A DNA stretch of 64,000 nucleotides from Corynebacterium capitovis DSM 44611. Its GTDB lineage: Bacteria > Actinomycetota > Actinomycetes > Mycobacteriales > Mycobacteriaceae. The stretch spans positions 620,001 through 684,000 of the forward strand of contig NZ_CP047117.1 of the NCBI RefSeq assembly GCF_030440535.1, read 5' to 3'. The position numbers and the translations under genes are program-made. This document shows positions 33,678 to 42,558 of this stretch, piece after piece (the first letter of the stretch is position 1; each line of letters begins with the position of its first letter). Below the pieces are notes generated by a model. The model was not told the origin of the DNA, ran no database searches, and worked only from the letters and a program-made list of their open reading frames with translations.

Positions 33678-34663
33678 CACAGGCCGAGTGCCGAACGAAC
33701 CGCGCCAGGCCACGCCGATGCCTCGACGCCGTGCACGGCGAACAGGGCAAGCGTGATGCGCTCGAGACCGAAGGCAGTGCAGGATGTGTGGGCAACGGCG
33801 CCGGTGTCGTCGAGAAGGTCGAAACGGGACCCGAAGTGATCTACCGCGTAGTTACAGGAGGCAACGGCAACCGGTTCGAAGTCGGGGCCGTAAACGGGCA
33901 CGACAAATTCCGTCTTCAAGTCGCCGCTCAACTGCCCCGTGGCGAGGAGTTTGCCGGCTCGGCCAAAGAACGGGTCGTTGGCAATGACCTCCTCCACCGG
34001 CAGGCCGAGGGATCTAAGGAGCTCGGAAACGCGCGTGACCCAGCCCAGCCGGAACTGCGCTGCGGTGGTGGCGTCCCCGGCGTAGACGAGCTCGCGCATG
34101 CGGAAGGCCCGCTGCCGCATCGGATCCGTAGACGGTTCGTTGCGGAAGCACCAGCCCTCTACGTCGGAAGTAATGCCGCCCGCGGGGAGCTCGTGGGGCA
34201 GCTGCGGGTAGAGCGGGTGGCAGGCGGCGGAGACCATGCACATGTCGTCTGGCTCGAGGAAGTGCTCCCAGGCTTTTCCACCTCGGCGGGTCTTGAGCAG
34301 CTCGCGGTGCTCCTTATCGCCCCCGGTAAAGACACTGATCACCCCAGTGAGCTGGGGGAAAGACTCAATGTAGTCGGTCTTTTCGTAGATGCTGGCCGGA
34401 AAAATCGGTCCGAACCGGTGAATTGCCCATCCGTCCGGCCCGCACAGCGCGGTTGTCTCGTCCCGCGTCTTCGAAATGAGTTTGCTTACACCCTCGAGTA
34501 CGCCCGTGTAGACCGAATGTCGGTCGTAGAGCCCGGGCGCACCCGCCCGGCTGAGAACCCCCGCTCCGATGAGACTATCGGTGAATTCAGCGCGGGCGCG
34601 TTCCAAAGCGTCCTGCGTGGGGGAGGCAGTGAGGATAGACGTGGTCTGGGAGGAGTGGTCCAT
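33677..34663 (-). CDS. Amino acid:[carrier protein] ligase (class II aaRS-like)
   Basis: A 328-residue homologue of the catalytic core of atypical seryl-tRNA synthetases, lacking a tRNA-binding domain. Such proteins activate an amino acid with ATP and load it on the phosphopantetheine arm of a carrier protein. Visible are motif 2 (GWCFRNEPSTDPMRQRAFRM, 170-189), motif 3 (AFGLERITLA, about 297-306) and the probable zinc ligands C148, E191 and C295, whose spacing fits the characterised Bradyrhizobium enzyme. ATG 34663 has AAGGAAA upstream. It heads the minus-strand operon and diverges from the holo-ACP synthase and carrier genes. The amino acid (glycine, alanine or other) cannot be read from sequence. 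Confidence 0.85.
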   Translation of the reverse strand: MDHSSQTTSILTASPTQDALERARAEFTDSLIGAGVLSRAGAPGLYDRHSVYTGVLEGVSKLISKTRDETTALCGPDGWAIHRFGPIFPASIYEKTDYIESFPQLTGVISVFTGGDKEHRELLKTRRGGKAWEHFLEPDDMCMVSAACHPLYPQLPHELPAGGITSDVEGWCFRNEPSTDPMRQRAFRMRELVYAGDATTAAQFRLGWVTRVSELLRSLGLPVEEVIANDPFFGRAGKLLATGQLSGDLKTEFVVPVYGPDFEPVAVASCNYAVDHFGSRFDLLDDTGAVAHTSCTAFGLERITLALFAVHGVEASAWPGAVRSALGL

Positions 34664-34694
34664 TCCGTTTCCTTGCTGGTCGGGCTGTAGACAA

Positions 34695-34724
34695 TTGGAA
34701 GTTCCCGAAAGGTCATCATATACT
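34695..34724 (+). promoter_or_regulatory. Promoter of the holo-ACP synthase/carrier/glycosyltransferase operon
   Basis: TTGGAA (34695-34700) and TATACT (34719-34724) are 18 bp apart, a strong housekeeping-type promoter. The start of transcription would be near 34731, leaving a leader of about 67 nt. Its -10 overlaps the -10 of the opposing promoter. Confidence 0.6.
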
Positions 34725-34741
34725 GTGAACGTTCGTGGAAA
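34715..34741 (-). promoter_or_regulatory. Promoter of the aminoacyl-carrier ligase operon
   Basis: On the minus strand TTTCCA (34736-34741) and TATGAT (34715-34720) are 15 bp apart, a short spacer. The -10 hexamer shares bases with the plus-strand -10 TATACT, so polymerase should occupy only one promoter at a time. Confidence 0.4.
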
Positions 34742-34770
34742 GCGCTTACTGGAGGCTTAATATTTTCCAC
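34735..34770 (+). promoter_or_regulatory. Inverted repeat in the divergent promoter region
   Basis: GTGGAAA (34735-34741) and TTTCCAC (34764-34770) are perfect 7-bp inverted arms separated by 22 nt. The left arm covers the minus-strand -35, and the whole lies in the leader of the plus-strand transcript. It could be an operator or an mRNA hairpin ahead of the ribosome-binding site. Confidence 0.35.
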
Positions 34771-34797
34771 ACCAGCGCAGTGGCGGGAGGTCCTGTT

Positions 34798-35292
34798 GTG
34801 CTTCGTGTGCTATCAAGATGGGTAGACCACATTGCGTCTCCCGTGCGCAGGTGTGCCCGTAGCGCGGATCCTTCCGTCCGGGTCGGATGCGACATTGCGT
34901 CGATACGCGAGGTCCGCGAAACCTACGCGCGCTTTGGCTCGCGCTACGCGCAACGCGTCCTCCAACTCGATCTCAACGAGTCCGACGCTGTCGAGTTTCG
35001 GGCCGAGACGCTTGCGGGGAGGTTCGCGGCCCTGGAGGCCGTGTCCAAGGTCCTCGACGCCCGCCACCATGGACTAGTTCCGGCCGACATCGCTGTCTCA
35101 ACCTCTGCCACGGGCCGCCCAGTCGTGACGCTTTCGGGGGTGGCAGCGCAACGCGCCGGGGAACTCGGCATTCGCTCGTGGGACGTGTCGATTTCCCACG
35201 ACGGGGGCTTCGCCATTGCCGTGGCGGTGGCAAGTTGCGACTCGCAGTACCGACACGGTCACCTACTCCAACTACGAAAGGCGATTCCATGA
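34798..35292 (+). CDS. Holo-ACP synthase (4'-phosphopantetheinyl transferase, AcpS type)
   Basis: A 164-residue AcpS-like enzyme that would attach phosphopantetheine from CoA to the neighbouring carrier protein. The N-terminal metal-binding VGCDIASIREVRE and the FAALEAVSKVLDA segment (a variant of the KEAxxKA motif) are recognisable, as is the C-terminal WDVSISHDGGFAIAVAVA. There are about 25 extra residues at the N-terminus compared with the 120-residue housekeeping form, so this looks like a dedicated second copy. GTG 34798 lies 7 nt after GGGAGG. The stop overlaps the carrier ATG (ATGA). Confidence 0.85.
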   Translation: MLRVLSRWVDHIASPVRRCARSADPSVRVGCDIASIREVRETYARFGSRYAQRVLQLDLNESDAVEFRAETLAGRFAALEAVSKVLDARHHGLVPADIAVSTSATGRPVVTLSGVAAQRAGELGIRSWDVSISHDGGFAIAVAVASCDSQYRHGHLLQLRKAIP

Positions 35293-35534
35293 CTGACATC
35301 CTCACCGAAATCCGGTCCGCGCTCGACGAAGCGACCAGGGGATCCATCGACGCCTCCACCGTCGACGCTGAGACCGACTTGATCGCCCGCGGGATGTCTT
35401 CCCATCAGATCGTGCAGTGGATGCTCGGTATCGAGGAGGCGCTCGACATCGAGTTTGAGGATGAGCAGCTCAACCGTGACACGTTCCGGACGATCGACTC
35501 AGTCTACAAAGCAGTGGACACCCTGCTAGGTTAG
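35289..35534 (+). CDS. Dedicated acyl/aminoacyl carrier protein
   Basis: An 81-residue four-helix carrier protein. The phosphopantetheine site is IARGMSSHQIVQWMLGIEE with S38 as attachment serine; the usual D-S-L is replaced by S-S-H, as in carriers that partner amino acid:[carrier protein] ligases (G-[ML]-S-S). The acidic helix EEALDIEFEDEQLNRDTF and the C-terminal TIDSVYKAVDTLL complete the fold. ATG 35289 overlaps the synthase stop, so modifier and carrier are made together. It should shuttle the activated amino acid from the ligase at 33.7-34.7 kb to the condensation protein. Confidence 0.88.
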   Translation: MTDILTEIRSALDEATRGSIDASTVDAETDLIARGMSSHQIVQWMLGIEEALDIEFEDEQLNRDTFRTIDSVYKAVDTLLG

Positions 35535-35564
35535 TAGCTTATTAACTGAAGGTGTCTTGCCGCC

Positions 35565-36935
35565 ATGTCCGTGCAAAACCGCGAGATTGAGCAGTCCCGC
35601 CCGACCCGTGTGGCGTTCGATCTCGACCCCGCCCACCGCCTCTGCGACGCCTTAATCTGCGTCATCGCCAGCTTCGTTTCCCATGGCCGTTCCCCGATCG
35701 CCTTGGCCGTGGTGATGATCATCGGCCTACAGTTCGCTGCCAATTTCTATCGCAATCGCATCACGCTGTCGACTATCGACGAGTTCCCCCGGATCGCCAT
35801 CACCGGTGGAGCTGTAGCGTTCATCTCCGCGGTACTGACCGATCAGGGCTGGACGTCGCGGGGCACGCTCGCGTACTGCGTGCTCGTCGTCGCGTCTATG
35901 GTTGTTGGGCGCATCATGACGAATGGGGTCATCAGGACGATCCGCAAGCGTGACGTCGACAAGCGAAAACGCACGGTGATTCTGGGGAGCGGTCCGACGG
36001 GATGGGACATCGGCAGGATCTTGTGCGACAAGCCGGAGCTGGGGCTGTACCCGGTCGCCGTCGTGGATAAAAACGTCGTTGGGGAGGGAGAGCGGCCTGC
36101 GGAGTTGCCCGTGAAGAGAATTGAACGCGGCGGCCTCAAGCGCTTTCTAACCCGCGTGCGCGTGCGGACCCTCCTCGTCGCGGACAGTAACTATGACAAA
36201 ATGGAGATCCTGGATCTACTGCGCGAGTGCACGCGGCTTGATACCGAGATCTTTATTGTTCCGGAGCTGGCCGACTACGTCAGCCTCGAAGGCACGATGG
36301 ATCGCGTCCGTTCCTACCCCCTTACGCGGGTTCGCCGTGCCGCGTACCGCTCGCTGACCTGGCGACTTAAGCGACCTCTCGGAATGCTGCTCAGCGGGGC
36401 GGCGCTGGTCGTGCTTTCGCCCCTTTTCGCTATCCTTGCGCTGCTGATCAAAGCGGGGGATCCGTCCGCTCCGGTGCTGTTCCGCCAGATTCGAGTCGGG
36501 GTGGACGAAAGGCCGTTTGAGTTGTACAAGTTTCGCTCGATGACACCTAAGAACGTGCAGGAAAGCGACACGACGTGGAACATTGCGGGCGATCCGCGTA
36601 TTACCCGTGTGGGTGCCTTCATGCGAAAGTACTCGCTCGACGAGCTGCCGCAGATTTACAACGTCTTTCGCGGGGACATGGCGCTGGTCGGGCCGCGCCC
36701 AGAGCGGCCTGTTTTCGTGCAGCAATTCAACGAGGAACTTGCCGGCTACCGCGCGCGGCACCGCGTGCCCGTCGGGCTGACTGGCTGGGCCGCCGCGAAC
36801 GGGCTGCGCGGGGATACGAGTATTCGCGAACGCGTCCAATTTGACAACTTCTACATCGAAAATTGGTCCCTCTGGCTGGACTTCAAGATCCTCGTCCTCA
36901 CCATCGGCGCGGTGTTCAAGGGGAGCGGGTCCTAA
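35565..36935 (+). CDS. Initiating undecaprenyl-phosphate sugar phosphotransferase (polyprenyl PGT)
   Basis: A 456-residue polyprenol-phosphate hexose-1-phosphate transferase that starts repeat-unit assembly. About four N-terminal helices (to residue 125) and a Rossmann-like cytoplasmic region (VILGSGPTGWDIGRIL) precede one further helix near 270-292 and the catalytic domain: LFRQIRVGVDERPFELYKFR, YSLDELPQIYNVFRGDMALV and GPRPERP. The family transfers glucose-, galactose- or N-acetylhexosamine-1-phosphate; which one is not clear here. ATG 35565 follows GAAGG. It abuts the next glycosyltransferase gene (stop and ATG adjacent). Confidence 0.92.
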   Translation: MSVQNREIEQSRPTRVAFDLDPAHRLCDALICVIASFVSHGRSPIALAVVMIIGLQFAANFYRNRITLSTIDEFPRIAITGGAVAFISAVLTDQGWTSRGTLAYCVLVVASMVVGRIMTNGVIRTIRKRDVDKRKRTVILGSGPTGWDIGRILCDKPELGLYPVAVVDKNVVGEGERPAELPVKRIERGGLKRFLTRVRVRTLLVADSNYDKMEILDLLRECTRLDTEIFIVPELADYVSLEGTMDRVRSYPLTRVRRAAYRSLTWRLKRPLGMLLSGAALVVLSPLFAILALLIKAGDPSAPVLFRQIRVGVDERPFELYKFRSMTPKNVQESDTTWNIAGDPRITRVGAFMRKYSLDELPQIYNVFRGDMALVGPRPERPVFVQQFNEELAGYRARHRVPVGLTGWAAANGLRGDTSIRERVQFDNFYIENWSLWLDFKILVLTIGAVFKGSGS

Positions 36936-37988
36936 ATGCGTACAGAAAAGCCCATACGCGTTGTGCTTGGCGCCATGGCGCTGCGGCCGGGCGGCAGCGG
37001 AGTCCAGACCTACGAGCGCGAGCTCATTCGCGCCCTCGGTCGCTGCGATGCTCCCGACGTCGACTTTGCGGCCACCGTGCAGTCCGACGCTGTCGCGGAG
37101 CTGCCCTCTCGCGTAAAAGCCATTACCCGCCCCGTCGGCAGCGGAGCGAAGCGCGCCCTGTTCGGGCTCCTCCCAGCCGGACAGGCGGACGTGTTTCATT
37201 CGCTCGACGTGGACTTGCCTGTGGGGCAGCGCGGAACGTTAGTGGCGACGGTCCACGACATGTCCGTTTTCGATACTCCCTGGGCGATGAGCAAGGCCCG
37301 CGCCCGGGGTGAGCAAGCGCTGTTGCGCCGCAGTCTTCGGGCGGCGGACGTGCTCATCGCGGTCTCGGAGTTCACGGCGAAACGCGTCAAGGAATTGACA
37401 GGCCGCGTAGCTCGCGTCATCCCGCTTGCGCCCGCATCCTGGGTGAGGGTGCCCGGTGAGAAGGAAGTTGAGGCCGTCCGCGCCAAGTACGCCCTCCCGG
37501 AAAGTTTTGTGTTCCAGTTGGGGACGCTCGAACCCAGGAAGAAGCCAGACGTGGTCGCCGCGGCCGCGCAGCGCCTGGGGGTTCCCATGGTGCTTGCGGG
37601 CGCGGGCACGGATGCTCCCAACCTCGGCTTCCCAGCCAGAGGCTTGGGCTACGTCGATCGGGAGGACATCCCCGCGCTCTACCGCGCGGCCACCGTCGTG
37701 TGCTACGCATCGACCTATGAGGGCTTCGGCTTACCGCCTCTCGAGGCCATGGCCTGTGGCGCGGTTGTCGTTGCCAGCGACGTCGGGGGGATCAGGGACG
37801 CGGTGGGAGAGGGCGCGGTTCTCGTCGATACGTTGAGCTTTGACGCGTGGGTCGGTGCGCTGCAAGGCCCACTTTTTGACGCCGATCAGCGCGACCACCT
37901 CATCCGCCGCGCCGGGCAGCGCGTGGCCGAGATGAGCTGGGATACCGTTGCCCGCGAGACACTGACCGTCTACCGCGACGTCGTCTGA
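36936..37988 (+). CDS. GT4-family glycosyltransferase
   Basis: A 350-residue GT-B enzyme with the N-terminal GAMALRPGGSGVQTYERELI, the donor-domain FQLGTLEPRKKPDVVAAAAQ and the E-x7-E segment STYEGFGLPPLEAMACGAVV. It probably adds the second sugar to the product of the initiating transferase encoded directly upstream, since its ATG follows that stop with no gap. It is the last gene of the operon that starts with holo-ACP synthase and borders the conserved gene rpsT. Confidence 0.9.
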   Translation: MRTEKPIRVVLGAMALRPGGSGVQTYERELIRALGRCDAPDVDFAATVQSDAVAELPSRVKAITRPVGSGAKRALFGLLPAGQADVFHSLDVDLPVGQRGTLVATVHDMSVFDTPWAMSKARARGEQALLRRSLRAADVLIAVSEFTAKRVKELTGRVARVIPLAPASWVRVPGEKEVEAVRAKYALPESFVFQLGTLEPRKKPDVVAAAAQRLGVPMVLAGAGTDAPNLGFPARGLGYVDREDIPALYRAATVVCYASTYEGFGLPPLEAMACGAVVVASDVGGIRDAVGEGAVLVDTLSFDAWVGALQGPLFDADQRDHLIRRAGQRVAEMSWDTVARETLTVYRDVV

Positions 37989-38003
37989 GGCGCGGCGGTG
38001 AAA

Positions 38004-38036
38004 CAAAAGCCCGCCTTCCCGTGGGGAAAGGCGGGT
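38004..38036 (-). terminator. Terminator of rpsT, possibly bidirectional
   Basis: CCCGCCTT-CCC and GGG-AAA-GGCGGG (38011-38036) form a G+C-rich hairpin with a GTG loop. On the minus strand it is followed by CTTTTGTTT, a fair T-tract. It also lies 22 nt after the stop of the converging glycosyltransferase gene, but on the plus strand only TT follows. Confidence 0.8.
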
Positions 38037-38052
38037 TCAAGGTGGCGCTAGC

Positions 38053-38316
38053 TTAGGCCATCTTGTTCAGGGCGCGGGCCATGTTGGACTTCTTGTTCGC
38101 CGCGTTGTTGCGGTGGTAGACGCCCTTGGTCACGGCCTTGTCCAGCTTGCGGGACGCGATGCGCAGCTGCTCCTCGGCGGCAGCCTTGTCGCCGGACTCG
38201 ACAGCTTCCTGGAATTTGCGGATCTCCGTGCGGGTGGCGGAGCGAACCGCCTTGTTGCGCAGGCGCCGCTTTTCATTGGTGAGGATGCGCTTCTTCTGCT
38301 GCTTGATGTTTGCCAT
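38053..38316 (-). CDS. rpsT: 30S ribosomal protein S20
   Basis: An 87-residue basic protein of the small subunit: [20 protein letters not shown] at the N-terminus and the [19 protein letters not shown] tail. ATG 38316 is the family start, with GAGGT about 10 nt upstream; a longer open frame to 38424 is not conserved. A hairpin terminator follows. In the gene order I recall for C. glutamicum, rpsT lies close to holA, so the 16-kb polysaccharide block sits between two usual neighbours. Confidence 0.97.
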   Translation of the reverse strand: MANIKQQKKRILTNEKRRLRNKAVRSATRTEIRKFQEAVESGDKAAAEEQLRIASRKLDKAVTKGVYHRNNAANKKSNMARALNKMA

Positions 38317-38465
38317 GTTTAAAATACCTCTTGACGTCGGTTGAAACTGGAAAGACGCGGGCCCAAGGTCCTGCTCGCGTCGCGCTGCGTCCCGGATGCC
38401 TGGAGGCGCTCCGGGCGCGGACAACCCCTATAAGCTATCAGAGTTAAGGGGGAGGGCCAAAACGG

Positions 38466-38963
38466 CTACACCCAGTCGAAATGGTCGCGCAGGCGGTTGG
38501 CGATGCGCTCGAAACGGCGCGGAGGGATGTACGTTCCGCGGCGGTGGAGCTCCGACTCGGGGACCATCACCGTCTTGTCCAGGCGCACCCAGCAGGGATT
38601 GCCGTTATACTCCCACTCCCCGGAACCGATCCCCAACCAGTGCTCGCGCGTCGGGTGATCCTCCTCGGGGGAGATGAGAAGCCCCAGCACGTCGCGGTGC
38701 TCCCGACCGACAACGACGAGGGAGCGCTCCTGCGGGGGGTTGGTCGGCACGGTGACCCACACGACCTCGCCGGGTTCGGCCTGCCCATCCATGTCGGGGG
38801 CGTAATAGATGCTGCGCGCAACCTTCGCGGTCGGTTTGACCAGCAGTTGGGAGGCGATCTTGTGGCTGCGGTCTCGCGGCGTGCTGCCCAAACGTTCGTT
38901 GAGGAGCGCGAGGCCTTGGTCGAGTGCGCTGCTGCGGTGGCGCTTCGACCTGCGAAATAACAT
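38466..38963 (-). CDS. PemK/MazF-like protein without adjacent antitoxin
   Basis: A 165-residue protein whose C-terminal part (about 60-165) has the PemK/MazF endoribonuclease-like fold: PGEVVWVTVPTNPPQERSLV, VGREHRDVLGLLIS and WVRLDKTVMVPES. A basic N-terminal region of about 55 residues (LFRRSKRHRSS and onward) is not part of that fold. ATG 38963 follows AAAGGT; a longer frame to 39011 has no site. There is no antitoxin-like ORF on either side. The gene lies between rpsT and lepA, so it may be a domesticated chromosomal member, and ribonuclease activity is unproven. Confidence 0.7.
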   Translation of the reverse strand: MLFRRSKRHRSSALDQGLALLNERLGSTPRDRSHKIASQLLVKPTAKVARSIYYAPDMDGQAEPGEVVWVTVPTNPPQERSLVVVGREHRDVLGLLISPEEDHPTREHWLGIGSGEWEYNGNPCWVRLDKTVMVPESELHRRGTYIPPRRFERIANRLRDHFDWV

Positions 38964-39096
38964 GGGCGACCTTTGGGGAGAGGTGGGTTTAGCGGGCGTG
39001 CGGTATGGCATTCAGACTACGTCCGTGTTGACGTGTGGACAAGCGGTTTTGGCAGTGTTTTGCCTGCGATTTTGAGCCGGTAAAGTGGACGGGACC

Positions 39097-40953
<1,857 letters not shown>

Positions 40954-41019
40954 CCGGGCCGAGGGCGAGGCGTATCGCCCGCATTCTTTGCCCCGACCAA
41001 CTGTCGGTCGGGTATCGGA

Positions 41020-41160
41020 ACTGGGAAAGGGAACGTTGCGGGCAAAGGGCCCGATACCCCTGAAGTGGCGGCGCGGATCTTCGCCACGAGGGGATATTCG
41101 CGTGCCACCGTGCAAGACGTGATCGACGCGGTTCCTCGCAGGCGCGGAGATGTGAGACCC
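41020..41160 (+). pseudogene. Remnant of a TetR-family N-terminus
   Basis: In the 237-bp gap after lepA one frame encodes PEVAARIFATRGYSRATVQD and then VIDAVP, which closely resembles the first helices of a TetR helix-turn-helix domain (ARLFAERGY...VQDIADA). It then continues in frame into the next gene without the rest of a regulator and has no convincing start. It looks like a deletion remnant of a regulator once divergent or upstream of the peptidase gene. Confidence 0.4.
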
Positions 41161-41177
41161 CGGGCCTGGAGCCGGGT

Positions 41178-41183
41178 TAGGGT
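41178..41183 (+). promoter_or_regulatory. -10 element of the iminopeptidase gene, leaderless type
   Basis: TAGGGT ends 7 nt before ATG 41191, with no clear Shine-Dalgarno between. No good -35 match is visible. Confidence 0.35.
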
Positions 41184-41190
41184 GAACGCC

Positions 41191-42363
41191 ATGCTGATCG
41201 AACGCGACGGGTTCTCCGTCTTCGCCCGCACCATCGGTGACACCACTAAGCCCGCGCTGCTGTTCCTCCAAGGTGGTCCGGGGCAGGCGGCGCCCCGCGA
41301 GCGCTACGAGTGGATCACCGCGGCGCTCGAGCATTACCAGGTTGTCCTGCTGGACCAGCGGGGCACGGGCCGTTCCACCCGCATCGACAGGGCCACCCCC
41401 TTGCTTCTGCGCGCCTCGGTCCTCTCCCAGCTCCGCGCGGACGAGATCGTCGCCGATGCCGAGGCGATCCGTACCGCGTTGGGGTTGGAGCAGTGGGACG
41501 TGCTGGGGCAATCGTTTGGAGGGTTCTGCTTGGTGCACTACCTGGCGCGCTACCCGGCGTCGATAAGACATGCCTTCTTTACGGGCGGGTTGCCCTCGGT
41601 GACCCGCGGGGTAGACGAGGTGTACGAGGCGACCTTTGCCAAGCTCAGGGAGCGTCACCGGGTGTTTTATGAGAGGGTGCCGCACGCTGAGCACACGATC
41701 CGCGAGGTGTGCCGGCACCTGGATAACTCGGAGGAGACGCTGCCCACGGGGGAGCGGCTCAGCTCGCGCAGGTTCCGGACGATCGGCGCCGCGCTCGGGC
41801 AGGAGGGTGGCTTCGACGCGCTCGGCGCGCTGCTCGAGGCTCCGTTCCACCCGAACGGCCGGCTGCGCACCGATTTCCTCGCGCAGGTCGGGGACCGCGT
41901 CTCGTTCGAGCGCGCTCCGCTGTACGCCGCGGTGCACGAGTCGATTTACGGCGGGACGGTGCCTGGTGCGACGGCGTGGGCGGCGCAGCGCGTCTCCGAA
42001 ACACTAGACGGCTTCGCGCCCAGCGCGTCCCCGGATGACGACGAGTTCTACCTCACCGGCGAACACATCTTCCCCTTCCAGTTCGATGAGGATCCGGCGC
42101 TGCGCCCCTTCCGGGGGGCGGCTCGCCAGCTCGCGGAGAAGGACGATTGGCCGAATCTTTACGAAGGCCTCACCCGCGTTGGGAGCGCGCACGCCGTGGT
42201 CTACACCGATGACCTCTACGTGCCGCGGTCGTTTTCCCTCGAGTCGGCGGACGTTCTCGGCGCCCGGGTGCACGAGACGGATCGGTGGCAGCACGACGGT
42301 TTGCGGAAACACGGGCGCGCCGTCATTGTAACGCTGCTAGATCTGGCTGGGGGAGTACGATGA
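41191..42363 (+). CDS. Alpha/beta hydrolase, proline iminopeptidase-like (family S33)
   Basis: A 390-residue cytoplasmic hydrolase. The oxyanion segment LFLQGGPGQ (25-33), LLDQRGTGRS (53-62) and the nucleophile S108 in VLGQSFGGF are typical of prolyl aminopeptidases, which remove N-terminal proline from peptides. ATG 41191 is preferred; the frame is open upstream, but that part encodes a TetR remnant. The stop TGA overlaps the ATG of a 48-codon ORF. Confidence 0.85.
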   Translation: MLIERDGFSVFARTIGDTTKPALLFLQGGPGQAAPRERYEWITAALEHYQVVLLDQRGTGRSTRIDRATPLLLRASVLSQLRADEIVADAEAIRTALGLEQWDVLGQSFGGFCLVHYLARYPASIRHAFFTGGLPSVTRGVDEVYEATFAKLRERHRVFYERVPHAEHTIREVCRHLDNSEETLPTGERLSSRRFRTIGAALGQEGGFDALGALLEAPFHPNGRLRTDFLAQVGDRVSFERAPLYAAVHESIYGGTVPGATAWAAQRVSETLDGFAPSASPDDDEFYLTGEHIFPFQFDEDPALRPFRGAARQLAEKDDWPNLYEGLTRVGSAHAVVYTDDLYVPRSFSLESADVLGARVHETDRWQHDGLRKHGRAVIVTLLDLAGGVR

Positions 42364-42506
42364 CAGCCATGCAGGCACCGATTCCGCGCGAGCAGGTCCA
42401 GCTAACCAGCCAGGAGCTAGATACGTTCGACTGTTTAACCGGCGAATTCGAGCGTTCAGAGGAGCACCTCGTAGACCCCTCGCTGGCGTTGTACGTCACG
42501 CGCTAG
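42360..42506 (+). CDS. Small hypothetical protein coupled to the iminopeptidase
   Basis: A 48-residue acidic ORF (MTAMQAPIPREQVQLTSQEL and so on, ending LALYVTR) whose ATG overlaps the iminopeptidase stop (ATGA) and is preceded by GGGGGAG. It has no signal peptide, membrane helix or known motif. Coupling and the good ribosome-binding site support translation; function is unknown. Confidence 0.5.
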   Translation: MTAMQAPIPREQVQLTSQELDTFDCLTGEFERSEEHLVDPSLALYVTR

Positions 42507-42546
42507 CCGGTTTCCGGGTTGCCCTGAAGAAATTGCCAGCCCGGGT

Positions 42547-42552
42547 TAGGAT
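42547..42552 (+). promoter_or_regulatory. -10 element of the PAP2 phosphatase gene, leaderless type
   Basis: TAGGAT ends 6 nt before GTG 42559, with no Shine-Dalgarno. TTGCCA occurs at 42533-42538 but is too close to act as its -35. Confidence 0.35.
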
Positions 42553-42558
42553 TCGGGC

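Noticed and set aside
36216-37199. 327-codon minus-strand open frame opposite the PGT and GT4 genes
   Set aside because: It spans the junction of two clearly coding plus-strand genes and is a frame shadow.
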